This document shows, in pieces, positions 19,115 through 27,284 of a stretch of DNA of 64,000 bases. Within the stretch, counting starts at the first letter, position 1. Each line of letters starts with the position of its first letter. Under the pieces are notes generated by a model. The model saw only the letters and a program-made list of their open reading frames with translations. It searched no databases and was not told where the DNA came from. The stretch comes from Acidimicrobiia bacterium (GTDB lineage: Bacteria > Acidobacteriota > Terriglobia > Bryobacterales > Bryobacteraceae). A program made the position numbers and the translations under genes. The DNA lies in contig VFZE01000019.1 of NCBI GenBank assembly GCA_016871315.1, forward strand, positions 41,760-105,759, read 5' to 3'.

Positions 19115-20008
19115 CTACGGCTTGCGGAAGGGCATCAACTCATCGGCGGTGAGAATGCCGTCGCCGGAGCGGTCCAGCCGCTTCAGGGAGTCGGCGGCGG
19201 ACTTGATTTCGGCGGCCGAGAGCTTGCCGTCTGCGTCGGTGTCGAGAGCCGACACGGCTCCACTGGATGGCTGGTAGTACGGAGTGGGAATCTCCGCCGC
19301 GCCGCTTTGCGAGGCGGGCTTGTCGGCGCCGGCTTCCAGCACAAGGTCGAAGGTGGTGCGGAGATAGGAGCCGGCGGCAGTCTTCACGGTTTCCGTGTCG
19401 ACGATGAGGTTGGATTTGCGCGCGTAGGCGTCCTTGGTGTTGTAGGGGTCGCCCTTGAAGTAGAGTTGCGTGATCAGCTGTTTGTGGCCAAAGGCGCGCA
19501 CCAGGTAATGGATATGGCTGGGCCGGATCTGATCGCCGACGGCGTAGTGGGAGGGCTTGATGGTCTCGTATTCGTAGTAGCCGGTTTCGTCCGTGAGCAG
19601 CCGGATGCGGTTGCGGAACTCGGAGATCTTCAGACGGTCCTTGGCGTCGGTTTTGTCATAGCGGCCTTCGGCGTCGGCCTGCCAGATATCGAGCAGCGCG
19701 TTGGCGATGGGCTTCTTGGTGGCAAAGCTCCAGATACGTCCGCGTACGAGAAGCGTCTGCCCTGGCTCCAGTGGAGCCGTTACCTTGCCGCGGAACGGAG
19801 CGCCGGGCGCATAGAAAGGACCGAGGATGTCGCGATGCGACGTCTCCCATTTACCGGCGGGCGAGATGGCCGGAATACCATCGGAGGCGATGTATTCCAG
19901 GTAATTGTGCACGTCACGCGTGGCGGGGGTGGGGCCTGCGCCCTCGGCCAGGGTGAGCGGAGTGGCGGCCAGGGCTCCAAAAAACTTGCGGCGGGGAATG
20001 CGTTTCAT
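19115..20008 (-). CDS. Exported intradiol ring-cleavage dioxygenase-like protein with C-terminal EF-hands
   Basis: 297 residues. Twin-arginine-type leader (K-R-I-P-R-R-K-F-F-G-A-L-A). The dioxygenase domain contains D-I-L-G-P-F-Y-A-P-G-A-P, G-R-I-W-S, L-D-I-W-Q-A-D-A-E-G-R-Y, T-G-Y-Y-E-Y-E-T and R-P-S-H-I-H-Y, which supply the Tyr/His ligands of the non-haem Fe(III) centre. After residue ~250 two EF-hand loops occur (D-T-D-A-D-G-K-L and D-R-S-G-D-G-I-L). Related enzymes open catechol rings between the hydroxyls; a secreted one may act on lignin-derived or humic catechols. The EF-hand tail suggests Ca2+ binding. Confidence 0.85.
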   Translation of the reverse strand: MKRIPRRKFFGALAATPLTLAEGAGPTPATRDVHNYLEYIASDGIPAISPAGKWETSHRDILGPFYAPGAPFRGKVTAPLEPGQTLLVRGRIWSFATKKPIANALLDIWQADAEGRYDKTDAKDRLKISEFRNRIRLLTDETGYYEYETIKPSHYAVGDQIRPSHIHYLVRAFGHKQLITQLYFKGDPYNTKDAYARKSNLIVDTETVKTAAGSYLRTTFDLVLEAGADKPASQSGAAEIPTPYYQPSSGAVSALDTDADGKLSAAEIKSAADSLKRLDRSGDGILTADELMPFRKP

Positions 20009-20164
20009 CGACTTGCCTCCTTACTTGAGCGATCGCCTAGTGCTGCCATTCTATCTCAGACCGTTGCCGGATTCCTTGCCGGGCATCGCGAAATCACTGT
20101 ATAGTTCGACTTTTCAGGAACTTCCAACTCCTCAATGCTGTAAAATGATTGAAAGGAGGGTTGT

Positions 20165-21469
20165 GTGTTGACCAGATTTGCCCTGTTTGTCCTTGCTACG
20201 GTTTCTCTTGCCCTGGCAGCTGGAAAGAAGACCGAGGTCACGTTTTATAAGGATGTCCTGCCGGTTCTGCAGAAGAACTGCCAGGAGTGCCACCGCGCCG
20301 GGGAGGCGGCTCCAATGGAGTTGTTCACCTATCAGCAGGTGCGGCCGTGGGCCAAGGCGATGCGGGAGGCGGTGCTGACCAAGAAGATGCCGCCGTGGTT
20401 CGCCGATCCGCATGTGGGGAAATTCAGCAACGACCGTTCGATGGCGCAAGCAGAAATCGACACGCTGGCTGGTTGGGCCGACAGCGGCGCCAAGGAGGGC
20501 AATAAGAAGGATGCCCCCCCGCCGCGCACCTTTGCCACGGGCTGGTACATCGGCAAGCCGGATGTGGTGATTGAGATGCCGGAGCCATATGACGTTCCGG
20601 CGAGCGGGACCATTGAGTACACCTACTACATCGTGCCGACCGGCTTCACCGAGGACAAATGGGTTCAGCTGGCCGAGGCGCGGCCGGGTGATCGTTCCGT
20701 GGTGCACCACATCATCGCCTTTGCGCGCGAGCCGAATTCCAAGTGGCTGCGCGATTACCCGGTCAAGCAAGGATTTGTGCCGAAGCGGCGGGGCGAGGGT
20801 GGAGGCGAAGGCGGCGTTGGCGGCGGCGAGTTTATTTCCGGGTTCGCTCCTGGCGCGCCTCCGGAGATGTTGCGGCCTGGACAGGGCAAACTGATCAAGG
20901 CCGGCTCCGACATCGTCTTCCAGATGCACTATACGACCAATGGCAAGGCAGCGCGCGACCAGTCCAAGCTGGGACTGATCTTCTCGAAGGATAAGCCGGA
21001 ATACCGCGTGGTGACCCTGGCGGCGATGAACGGCAAGTTCGTGATTCCGCCGGGCGCTCCGGCGCACGCCGTGGATGGCGCGATCACGCTGCATGGCGAC
21101 ACGCGGCTGATTTCGCTGTTCCCGCACATGCACTTGCGCGGCAAGTCGATGGAGATGCGCGCGGTGTATCCGACCGGGGAAATGGAAAAACTGCTGTGGG
21201 TGCCGAACTACGACTTCAGCTGGCAGCTGTGGTATCAGCTTCCGGAGCCGAAGCTGCTGCCGAAGGGCACGCGGATTGAGGCGACCGGAACATTCGATAA
21301 TTCGCCGAACAACCCGCACAATCCCGATCCGACCAAGGAGGTCCGTTGGGGCGATCAGAGCTGGGAAGAGATGATGATCGGCTTTTTTGACGTGGCGATC
21401 GAGGCCGGGAAGAACCCGATCGACGTGCTGCGTGCGCCGCGGCGGGCCGCGCCTGGCAGTGAGAACTAG
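20165..21469 (+). CDS. Haem c protein fused to PHM-like copper monooxygenase domain (1)
   Basis: About 434 residues from GTG 20165 (or TTG 20168, better spaced from AAAGGAGGG). Signal peptide, then a single haem c site C-Q-E-C-H near residue 39. The C-terminal ~270 residues carry every copper ligand position of peptidylglycine monooxygenase-like folds: V-V-H-H-I-I, Q-M-H-Y, P-H-M-H-L-R and E-E-M-M-I-G. Likely an exported copper oxidoreductase receiving electrons through its own haem; substrate unknown. Followed by a paralogue (12 bp) and a third haem protein, one operon. Alternative: a redox sensor without hydroxylase activity. Confidence 0.85.
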   Translation: MLTRFALFVLATVSLALAAGKKTEVTFYKDVLPVLQKNCQECHRAGEAAPMELFTYQQVRPWAKAMREAVLTKKMPPWFADPHVGKFSNDRSMAQAEIDTLAGWADSGAKEGNKKDAPPPRTFATGWYIGKPDVVIEMPEPYDVPASGTIEYTYYIVPTGFTEDKWVQLAEARPGDRSVVHHIIAFAREPNSKWLRDYPVKQGFVPKRRGEGGGEGGVGGGEFISGFAPGAPPEMLRPGQGKLIKAGSDIVFQMHYTTNGKAARDQSKLGLIFSKDKPEYRVVTLAAMNGKFVIPPGAPAHAVDGAITLHGDTRLISLFPHMHLRGKSMEMRAVYPTGEMEKLLWVPNYDFSWQLWYQLPEPKLLPKGTRIEATGTFDNSPNNPHNPDPTKEVRWGDQSWEEMMIGFFDVAIEAGKNPIDVLRAPRRAAPGSEN

Positions 21470-21481
21470 CGGGAGGGATTC

Positions 21482-22747
21482 TTGAGAGCAACTGCGTTTC
21501 TACTGGCGGCCGTGGCATCCACCGCGGCCGCAGCGCCACCAACTTTTCACAAGGACGTTCTGCCGATACTGCAGAGCCGATGCCAGAGCTGTCATCGTGC
21601 GGGCGAGATCGGTCCGATGCCGCTCATCTCTTATAAGGACGCGCGGCCGTGGGCCAAGGCGATCCGCGAAGCGGTTTTGCTGAAGCGGATGCCGCCATGG
21701 TTCGCCGATCCTCGGTACGGCAAGTTCTCCAACGATCATTCGCTCTCCGAAGAACAGATCAAGACGGTTGCCGCCTGGGCCGATGCCGGCGCACCGGAAG
21801 GTGATCCCCAGAGTGCTCCGAAACCGCAGGCCTTCACCGACGGCTGGACGATTCCGACGCCTGACAAAGTGCTGGAAATGAGCGGCGAGTTCGACGTGCC
21901 GGCTTCCGGCAAGATTGACTATCAGTACATCATAGTTCCGACCGGATTTACCGAGGACAAATGGGTGCAGATGGTGGAAGTGAGACCGTCGAATCGCGCC
22001 GTGGTGCATCATTCGGTGATTTTTCTTCGCGAACCGGGCTCCAAGTGGCTGAGCCATGCGCAGCCGGGCGTGCCCGTTTCCGGAGGTCCTGCCGATACGG
22101 GCGGCGCGGGCAACGAGATCCTCTCCATCTACACGCCGGGTATGGTGCCCGATGTCTGGGAACCTGGCACGGCGAAACAGGTGAAGGCCGGTACGGACCT
22201 GGTGATCCAGATGCACTATACGGCTAACGGCAAAGCGGGAAAGGACAAAACCAAGGTGGGCGTGATCTTCGCCAAGCAGCCTCCCACCAAACGTGTGCTG
22301 ACACTGCTTCCGGCCAATACAGGCTTCCGCATACCTCCCGGCGATCCGAACTACCGTGTTGATACCCGGGTGCGGATTCCCAATCCGACCGAGATCATCA
22401 GCTTTTTCCCGCATATGCATCTGCGCGGGAAAGCGTTTGAGTACCGCGTGACGTATCCGACGGGCGAGACGCAGACGCTGCTGCGGGTGGATCCCTATAA
22501 ATTCGACTGGCAGCTGAGTTATCAGGTGGAGAAGCCTGTCGTGCTGCCGGCGGGCACGGTGTTTGAATGCTCGGCATGGTTCGATAATTCGCCTAACAAT
22601 CCCAACAATCCCGACCCGGCAAAGGAGGTCCGCTGGGGCGAACAAAGCTGGGAAGAGATGATGATCGGCTTTGTCGACGTGGCGATTGACGCTACCTGGA
22701 CGCGGCGTGACTTCTTCACGCCGAAGCCCGCGGGCGCCGGGAATTGA
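21482..22747 (+). CDS. Haem c protein fused to PHM-like copper monooxygenase domain (2)
   Basis: 421 residues from TTG 21482 with GGGAGGG upstream. Close paralogue of the preceding gene: haem site C-Q-S-C-H, then R-M-P-P-W-F-A-D-P, the copper positions V-V-H-H-S-V, Q-M-H-Y-T-A, P-H-M-H-L-R and E-E-M-M-I-G, and the same D-N-S-P-N-N-P block. Lacks the Gly-rich insertion (G-E-G-G-G-E-G-G) of its neighbour. Tandem duplication with retained ligands argues both are functional. Its last 4 bases overlap the TTG start of the next gene. Confidence 0.85.
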   Translation: MRATAFLLAAVASTAAAAPPTFHKDVLPILQSRCQSCHRAGEIGPMPLISYKDARPWAKAIREAVLLKRMPPWFADPRYGKFSNDHSLSEEQIKTVAAWADAGAPEGDPQSAPKPQAFTDGWTIPTPDKVLEMSGEFDVPASGKIDYQYIIVPTGFTEDKWVQMVEVRPSNRAVVHHSVIFLREPGSKWLSHAQPGVPVSGGPADTGGAGNEILSIYTPGMVPDVWEPGTAKQVKAGTDLVIQMHYTANGKAGKDKTKVGVIFAKQPPTKRVLTLLPANTGFRIPPGDPNYRVDTRVRIPNPTEIISFFPHMHLRGKAFEYRVTYPTGETQTLLRVDPYKFDWQLSYQVEKPVVLPAGTVFECSAWFDNSPNNPNNPDPAKEVRWGEQSWEEMMIGFVDVAIDATWTRRDFFTPKPAGAGN

Positions 22748-23433
22748 GAATCTACCGCTTGCTCACGCGCGCGGCTCTGCTAGCCGCGATCGCCCTCCCT
22801 GGCTTGGCTCATGAGACCATCACCACTAAGCTGACCTGGTCGGCGGAGATCTCCCGTATCGTTTATAAACGCTGCGGCAGTTGCCACCGGGAGGGAGGGC
22901 AGGCGTTTTCCCTGCTCAGCTACGAAGAGGCTCGCCCCTGGGCCAAGGCGATCAAGGAAGAGGTGTTGGAGCGGCGGATGCCTCCCTGGGGTGCTGTAAA
23001 AGGTTTCGGCGAGTTCGCGCACGACCAGGCGCTGTCGATGGAGGAACTACACTTACTTTCGGATTGGGTGGAAGGCGGAGCGCCGGAAGGGGACGCGAAG
23101 TACCTTCCCGACCCGCCCGTCTATGGGGAGCCGGAGAAGTTCCGCCCGGTGCAGGGCATCGCCGTGTCAGGTACCAGGAAGCTGACCACACCACTGGTGT
23201 TGCGCGCCGTGAGGCCGGAGGGAGTGCCTGAAGGAGGCTCTCTCAAGGCGGTTGCCTTGCTTCCCGATGGACGAGTGGAGCCGCTGGTCTGGGTTTACAA
23301 CTATCAGCCGAAGTGGCCAAGGAATTACGTCTACCAGAAGCCACTCCGGCTCCCGCCGGGATCAACCATTCACGTGACTGGCGAGGGGAGGTTAGTACTG
23401 GGCGCCGCTATCCGGCAGCAGCCTAAACCGTAG
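22744..23433 (+). CDS. Exported monohaem cytochrome c-like protein
   Basis: 229 residues from TTG 22744. A signal peptide ends near A-H-E, then C-G-S-C-H-R-E-G-G at about residue 44, with R-P-W-A-K-A-I and R-R-M-P-P-W as in its two upstream paralogues, but the PHM-like copper domain is absent and replaced by a short beta-rich tail. Probably the electron-transfer partner of the two copper proteins, or a truncated third paralogue. Its 3' end overlaps the convergent dCache gene by 11 bp. Confidence 0.8.
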   Translation: MRIYRLLTRAALLAAIALPGLAHETITTKLTWSAEISRIVYKRCGSCHREGGQAFSLLSYEEARPWAKAIKEEVLERRMPPWGAVKGFGEFAHDQALSMEELHLLSDWVEGGAPEGDAKYLPDPPVYGEPEKFRPVQGIAVSGTRKLTTPLVLRAVRPEGVPEGGSLKAVALLPDGRVEPLVWVYNYQPKWPRNYVYQKPLRLPPGSTIHVTGEGRLVLGAAIRQQPKP

Positions 23434-24553
23434 CCTTGTTCACAGCCGAAGGAGAACTTCGCTCCAGCCCCGCGTAACTCCTGCGCCGGTTCATCCCGTA
23501 AAAGACAGCGAGCAAGGTTACTGCGGCAAGCCCGCCGAGGCCGAGCACGATCATCAGTCTGCCGGCGGTTCTGACTCCGGCGAAGGCCTCTCGCGAACTC
23601 TGGCTCACCAAGACGGTCCAGCCCAGGCTCCGGTAATCCTCTTTCAGTCCGGTATCGGCGAAGCCGATGAGGTTCCTGCCGCCTCCTGGTAAATCGGCGA
23701 GCAGATAACCCGTCTGGCGTCCGCTTAAGGTGGTGAGACGGTCCTTGACCGCCGTGTACTCATCGGACTTCAGGCGCATGGAGAGCGTGGTATTGGGAGC
23801 GCTGATTACCGTGCCGTCCTCCTTCACCAAGGCGGCGCGGCCCGTTTCGCCAAATTCTGCGCGCGTGATGATCGGGAACAGGCTGGAGACTTCGATGAGC
23901 GCGTCCACGGTTCCGATGAAGGTATTAGAGCCTTCCTCAAGCACGGGCACCCCCACGCCAATGTAATTGGACTTGGTCACTTCATCGTAGAGAATATCGG
24001 TGAGGGAGACGGCGCCTCGCCCGTTGGCGTGGATGTTTTGCCAGTATTCCTCATCGGCCTGAAAGTAGTCGAGCGTTTTATGCGTGGCTGCGATTGTGGC
24101 GCCCTTTTGATCCGTAACGGTGATGCGAAGGATCCGCGGGTCCACCGTGCGGTGACGCCGCAAGAGCCGGGAGGCGGAGTTGGACAGCTTTTCCTTCACC
24201 CGCGCCTCGGAGGCGGGCGTGTTCCAGGTCTTCTCAATTCCGGCGATGCGTTCCGTGACCGCCGCCTCGCTCATGCCTTGATAGCCGCGATTGGCCGCGT
24301 TGATTGTATCGACGACAGCAGGATCGACGGCGATCTTATGGATGTCGAGAACGCGATTATGAATGAAGCGCGAGGTTTCCGCCGAGATTCCCTCGGCGAC
24401 GGTTTTCAACAGCATCCCGGCTTCCTTCTCCTGGGCATTTTCGCTCTGTGCGCTGGTGAACAGGCCCAGGACACTGAAAGGCACAACCGTGACCATCAAG
24501 AGGATGAGCAGACGGCGGATGGATATCCTCAAATCTGAATTTTCGCGGGACAT
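23423..24553 (-). CDS. dCache-domain sensor protein without visible output domain
   Basis: 376 residues from ATG 24553, preceded by GGAGG at 6 bases; a longer frame exists but begins in unrelated sequence. TM1 (residues ~12-32), a large periplasmic double-Cache domain (Y-W-Q-N-I-H-A-N-G-R-G-A-V-S, G-V-G-V-P-V-L-E-E-G, F-I-G-T-V-D-A-L-I), TM2 near the C-terminus (L-G-L-G-G-L-A-A-V-T-L-L-A-V-F), then ~20 cytoplasmic residues. No HAMP, kinase, GGDEF or MCP signalling part is present. Either it signals through a partner or it is a truncated receptor. Confidence 0.8.
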   Translation of the reverse strand: MSRENSDLRISIRRLLILLMVTVVPFSVLGLFTSAQSENAQEKEAGMLLKTVAEGISAETSRFIHNRVLDIHKIAVDPAVVDTINAANRGYQGMSEAAVTERIAGIEKTWNTPASEARVKEKLSNSASRLLRRHRTVDPRILRITVTDQKGATIAATHKTLDYFQADEEYWQNIHANGRGAVSLTDILYDEVTKSNYIGVGVPVLEEGSNTFIGTVDALIEVSSLFPIITRAEFGETGRAALVKEDGTVISAPNTTLSMRLKSDEYTAVKDRLTTLSGRQTGYLLADLPGGGRNLIGFADTGLKEDYRSLGWTVLVSQSSREAFAGVRTAGRLMIVLGLGGLAAVTLLAVFYGMNRRRSYAGLERSSPSAVNKATV

Positions 24554-24669
24554 GCTTACCTCCTTCCCTTGCAGGCACACCCTACACGATTTAGCCTGCG
24601 CGAAACGAACTCCCAGGCGGGGGAGAAAGCGAAGATTGACTCCCGTTAACATTATAGCAGCAGCCAGCC

Positions 24670-25348
24670 ATGGCAGTCCGGCAACCTCCGAGGTGATCTG
24701 TTCGGCGGTCTCACTGCCGGTGTGGTTGCTCTTCCCCTCGCCCTCGCTTTCGGGTCGCATCCGGTCTCGGCGCCACGGCAGGACTGTACGGGCCCATCGC
24801 CACCGGAATCGTCGCCAGCCTTTTGGGCGGGACGCCGTCGCAGATCACCGGACCCACTGGCCCGATGACGGTGGTCTCCGCGGCGATCATCGGGACCCAC
24901 AGCAGCGCCACCGGGGAAGTCAACATGGCGTTGATTGCCGGCACTTTTATCCTGGCGGGTATCTTCGAGTCCGTACTTGGGCTGCTGCGGGTTTTGGGTT
25001 GACCAGTCCTTCCTCCAATCCGCTGATGATCCTGTTGAGCCTTCCCAAGCTGGCACAAGGAATTCACTGGACCTCCACCGCGTTTGCCGCCATTACGGTG
25101 GGTGTGGTTTACACCATTCGCCGTTTCCGCAACGGATACCCCGCGTCACTCATTGCCTTGGTAGTGATCAGCGGAGTCGCTTATGCTCTGAAGCTGGAAA
25201 TCCCTGTGATCGGCGATATACCGCGGGGCCTGCCGAAGCTCCACCAACATGACTCAGACGCGCCATGAGAGCAACCGCGAACTGGTAGGTCAAGGGTTGG
25301 GCAACGTGTTTTCCGGACTAGTCGGCGGAATTCCGGGTGCAGGCGCCT
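24670..25348 (+). pseudogene. Decayed SulP-family anion transporter
   Basis: SulP blocks appear in order but in different frames: D-L-F-G-G-L-T-A-G-V-V-A-L-P-L-A-L-A-F-G, then after a likely one-base loss near 24754 G-L-Y-G-P-I-A-T-G-I-V-A-S-L, T-G-P-T-G-P-M-T-V-V-S-A-A-I, ending at a stop after V-L-G-L-L-R-V-L-G. After a deletion: L-P-K-L-A-Q-G-I-H-W to I-P-R-G-L-P-K-L-H, and then after a second deletion R-E-L-V-G-Q-G-L-G-N-V-F-S-G-L and G-I-P-G-A-G-A. No STAS domain remains. Certainly non-functional. Confidence 0.85.
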
Positions 25349-26153
25349 ACCTTCGTACCTTCATATCGTAGAGAACATCCTGATCCTGCGCCGCTCTCTG
25401 CTCAAACAGGCGCACGATCTTGTCCCGCCGCGCCAGCAGCCCCTTGACTTCCAGCTCGTTCAGATAGCCCTTCATCGTCTTCACCAGCTGAGGAAAGCTC
25501 AGCTGCTTCAGGCGTTCCATCAGCGTGCGGTCGCAGCGGGTCAGGTTCTTCGGCTCGCGCAGATCCTGGAATAGCCGGAACGCGCGGGTATGGTCGATCA
25601 TCCAAAGCTTCCAGTCAGTGGTGATGAGCAGGTTTTGCAGGTTGCGGTCGATGTTGTAGATCAGCTGGTCGAAGACGCGCACGACATGCATCTGGCAGTT
25701 CCAGGCCTCCTGGTCCGGCGGCTGCATCTTATTTTTATGGCGGTCCACTTCCATCATCGCCACATCGTCCACCCACCAGGTGAGGGAGCCGCTCTTGCCG
25801 TGGATCTTGCGTTCGATGGTGACCGGCGTCATGTTGAGGTTGAGCAGCCGGTCCAGCTTGTAGCCGGCCACGTTGTACTTCCAGCTGTCGCGGAAGTTGA
25901 TTTCGGTCCCGATGGCGGTTTGAAACGAAGCCTTGTACTCGTCGATGGTCTGAAAGTGCGCGTCATGCTTACGTTCGGGGGCTTCCAGCGTCAACCTCTG
26001 CGAGTTCGTGATGCCGACATTCAGGCTCTTTGCACTCACCACCTTGGCGGTGCGCAGAAAGTTCTCCATCTCCGCGTCGGTCGGCGGAGGCACCTGTGCA
26101 TGGAGCGCGGCAAGGCCCGATATGGCCAGGATCGCGGTTTGGGAGAAACGCAT
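25347..26153 (-). CDS. Exported protein with kinase-like D-R-N-x-x-N / I-D-H motif
   Basis: 268 residues from ATG 26153 (GAGGAGG upstream). Signal peptide ending near A-L-H-A-Q. The core has Y-N-I-D-R-N-L-Q-N-L-L-I-T and K-L-W-M-I-D-H-T-R-A-F-R, recalling the catalytic-loop and metal-binding motifs of the PI3K/HipA-like atypical kinases. S-G-S-L-T-W-W-V and F-D-Q-L-I are also notable. An exported atypical kinase-fold protein is the inference; a catalytically dead relative is equally possible. Its 3' end touches the SulP remnant. Confidence 0.75.
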   Translation of the reverse strand: MRFSQTAILAISGLAALHAQVPPPTDAEMENFLRTAKVVSAKSLNVGITNSQRLTLEAPERKHDAHFQTIDEYKASFQTAIGTEINFRDSWKYNVAGYKLDRLLNLNMTPVTIERKIHGKSGSLTWWVDDVAMMEVDRHKNKMQPPDQEAWNCQMHVVRVFDQLIYNIDRNLQNLLITTDWKLWMIDHTRAFRLFQDLREPKNLTRCDRTLMERLKQLSFPQLVKTMKGYLNELEVKGLLARRDKIVRLFEQRAAQDQDVLYDMKVRR

Positions 26154-26225
26154 GGGAGCCTCCTCGGGAGTGGTTTGTGACAGTATAGCGGAGAGGACCA
26201 AGATAGGGAATCCTCCCGCCGCCTG

Positions 26226-26843
26226 ATGCGCCCCCTGATTCCAAGACTCTTGATTGCCGGCCTGTTTCTGCTCGCGTTGTATGGCATTGCCGTCCTTGCC
26301 GAGCCCGGCTGGTTCACCGATCCGTTTCCGATGCTTCGCCGCTACGGTCAGATAGCGGGGTTGATCAGTTTTCTCCTGCTGGCAGCGGACGTGGTGCTTC
26401 CCGTCCCCTCTTCGCTGCTGATGGTCGCCAACGGAGCATTGTTGGGCGCCAGCGCCGGGGCGGCAGTCTCCCTCGCCGCAAACCTTGTTTCTTCGGCGCT
26501 CGGATTCTGGATTGGCCGCCGCGCGTCGGCGTGGCTTGCCCCGCGCAGTCTTCCCCTCACTCAAGCGCAAGATTGGCTGAACCGATGGGGTGTGCTGGCG
26601 ATCGCCGCCTCGCGCCCGGTGCCGCTTCTGGCCGAATCGGTTTCCATTGTTGCCGGATCCACGCCTCTCTCATGGCAGACGCTCCTTCTCGCCTCGCTGG
26701 CCGGTTCGGCGCCTGCGTCCGTGGTTTACGCCTACGCCGGCGCCCGTTCGGTGGAACCTGCCGGAGCGATGCTAGTTTTCGGATTGACCATCGCTCTGGC
26801 CGCCGCACTATGGCTGATCGGCTACCTCACCTCAAGAACCTAG
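26226..26843 (+). CDS. VTT/DedA-like membrane protein
   Basis: 205 residues with about five hydrophobic segments. The VTT pattern appears as L-P-V-P-S-S-L-L-M-V-A-N-G-A-L-L-G and later A-S-R-P-V-P-L-L-A-E-S-V-S-I-V-A-G. DedA/TVP38 proteins are involved in lipid carrier recycling and envelope homeostasis. No operon partner; tRNA-Gln follows 44 bp downstream. Confidence 0.8.
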   Translation: MRPLIPRLLIAGLFLLALYGIAVLAEPGWFTDPFPMLRRYGQIAGLISFLLLAADVVLPVPSSLLMVANGALLGASAGAAVSLAANLVSSALGFWIGRRASAWLAPRSLPLTQAQDWLNRWGVLAIAASRPVPLLAESVSIVAGSTPLSWQTLLLASLAGSAPASVVYAYAGARSVEPAGAMLVFGLTIALAAALWLIGYLTSRT

Positions 26844-26887
26844 GTGATGGTAAACTGATACACGGTAGCCTTCCGTTTCCTTTTCAC

Positions 26888-26961
26888 TCCCCGGTCGTCT
26901 AACGGTAGGACAGCGGCCTTTGGAGCCGTGAATCGTGGTTCGAATCCATGCCGGGGAGCCA
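26888..26961 (+). tRNA. tRNA-Gln (anticodon TTG)
   Basis: A cloverleaf folds with acceptor TCCCCGG/CCGGGGA, an anticodon arm GCGGC-CTTTGGA-GCCGT (anticodon TTG at the centre of the loop), a T arm with TTCGAAT, discriminator G and an encoded CCA (26959-26961). It sits immediately upstream of the recombinase island. I found no second copy of the tRNA 3' end downstream, so it is not shown to be an integration target. Confidence 0.95.
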
Positions 26962-26969
26962 CCGTCTGC

Positions 26970-26998
26970 GTACCAACTCCAAGGCCCATTATCTTGAC
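26970..26998 (+). repeat. Imperfect repeat copy A (GTACCAA-N17-TTGAC)
   Basis: Starts 9 bases after the tRNA CCA end. Shares GTACCAA, a 17-base gap and TTGAC at identical spacing with copy B at 27140-27168, plus CGCGTACC-like bases before it. It has only one TTGAC half. Confidence 0.5.
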
Positions 26999-27100
26999 AG
27001 CAGCGCTCGCCGCCGCTCTCGCCTGTATCCGCCACATTCCGCACCTGTTGCGCGCCGCGCTTTCTCTCTCGTTGGAAACCACGAGTCGCGGGGCGGCGCA

Positions 27101-27119
27101 CTCAACCCCCGGGGTTGAG
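27101..27119. repeat. Perfect palindrome CTCAACCCC-C-GGGGTTGAG
   Basis: Nine-base arms around a single central base, four bases before repeat copy B and 165 bp upstream of the recombinase start. The one-base centre argues against a terminator hairpin and for a protein-binding dyad. Confidence 0.6.
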
Positions 27120-27122
27120 GCC

Positions 27123-27185
27123 GGACCCCACGTTTCCGCGTACCAATTCTCGGCTTTCTCCAGTTGACAAGTGGCGTTGGTTGAC
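27123..27185 (+). repeat. Direct repeat copy B (about 62 bp, ends GTTGAC-N11-GTTGAC)
   Basis: Matches copy D (29555-29616): GGACCCC at the left, a central 24-base block with 20 identities, and two GTTGAC hexamers exactly 11 bases apart. The pair brackets the recombinase and higBA genes. Confidence 0.6.
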
Positions 27186-27284
27186 GGCCCCGTCCAGACC
27201 GCCAGGCCACACCGAGGTGATTTCCAACTGGGTCGTTCGGCGGATTATCATGAGAGCCGATGAGTACCGGCAAACCGCTTTCCG

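Larger units (their letters stand above)
26962..27284. other. Non-coding stretch between tRNA-Gln and serine recombinase
   Basis: No convincing gene. It holds repeat copy A, a 19-bp palindrome (27101-27119) and repeat copy B (27123-27185). Cis-acting recombination sites (res or att-like) for the adjacent recombinase are a reasonable guess. Confidence 0.5.

Noticed and set aside
18323..20104. A 593-codon plus-strand frame over the bactofilin and dioxygenase genes
   Set aside because: It spans two unrelated minus-strand genes and their gap; codon-phase shadow with no recognisable domain.
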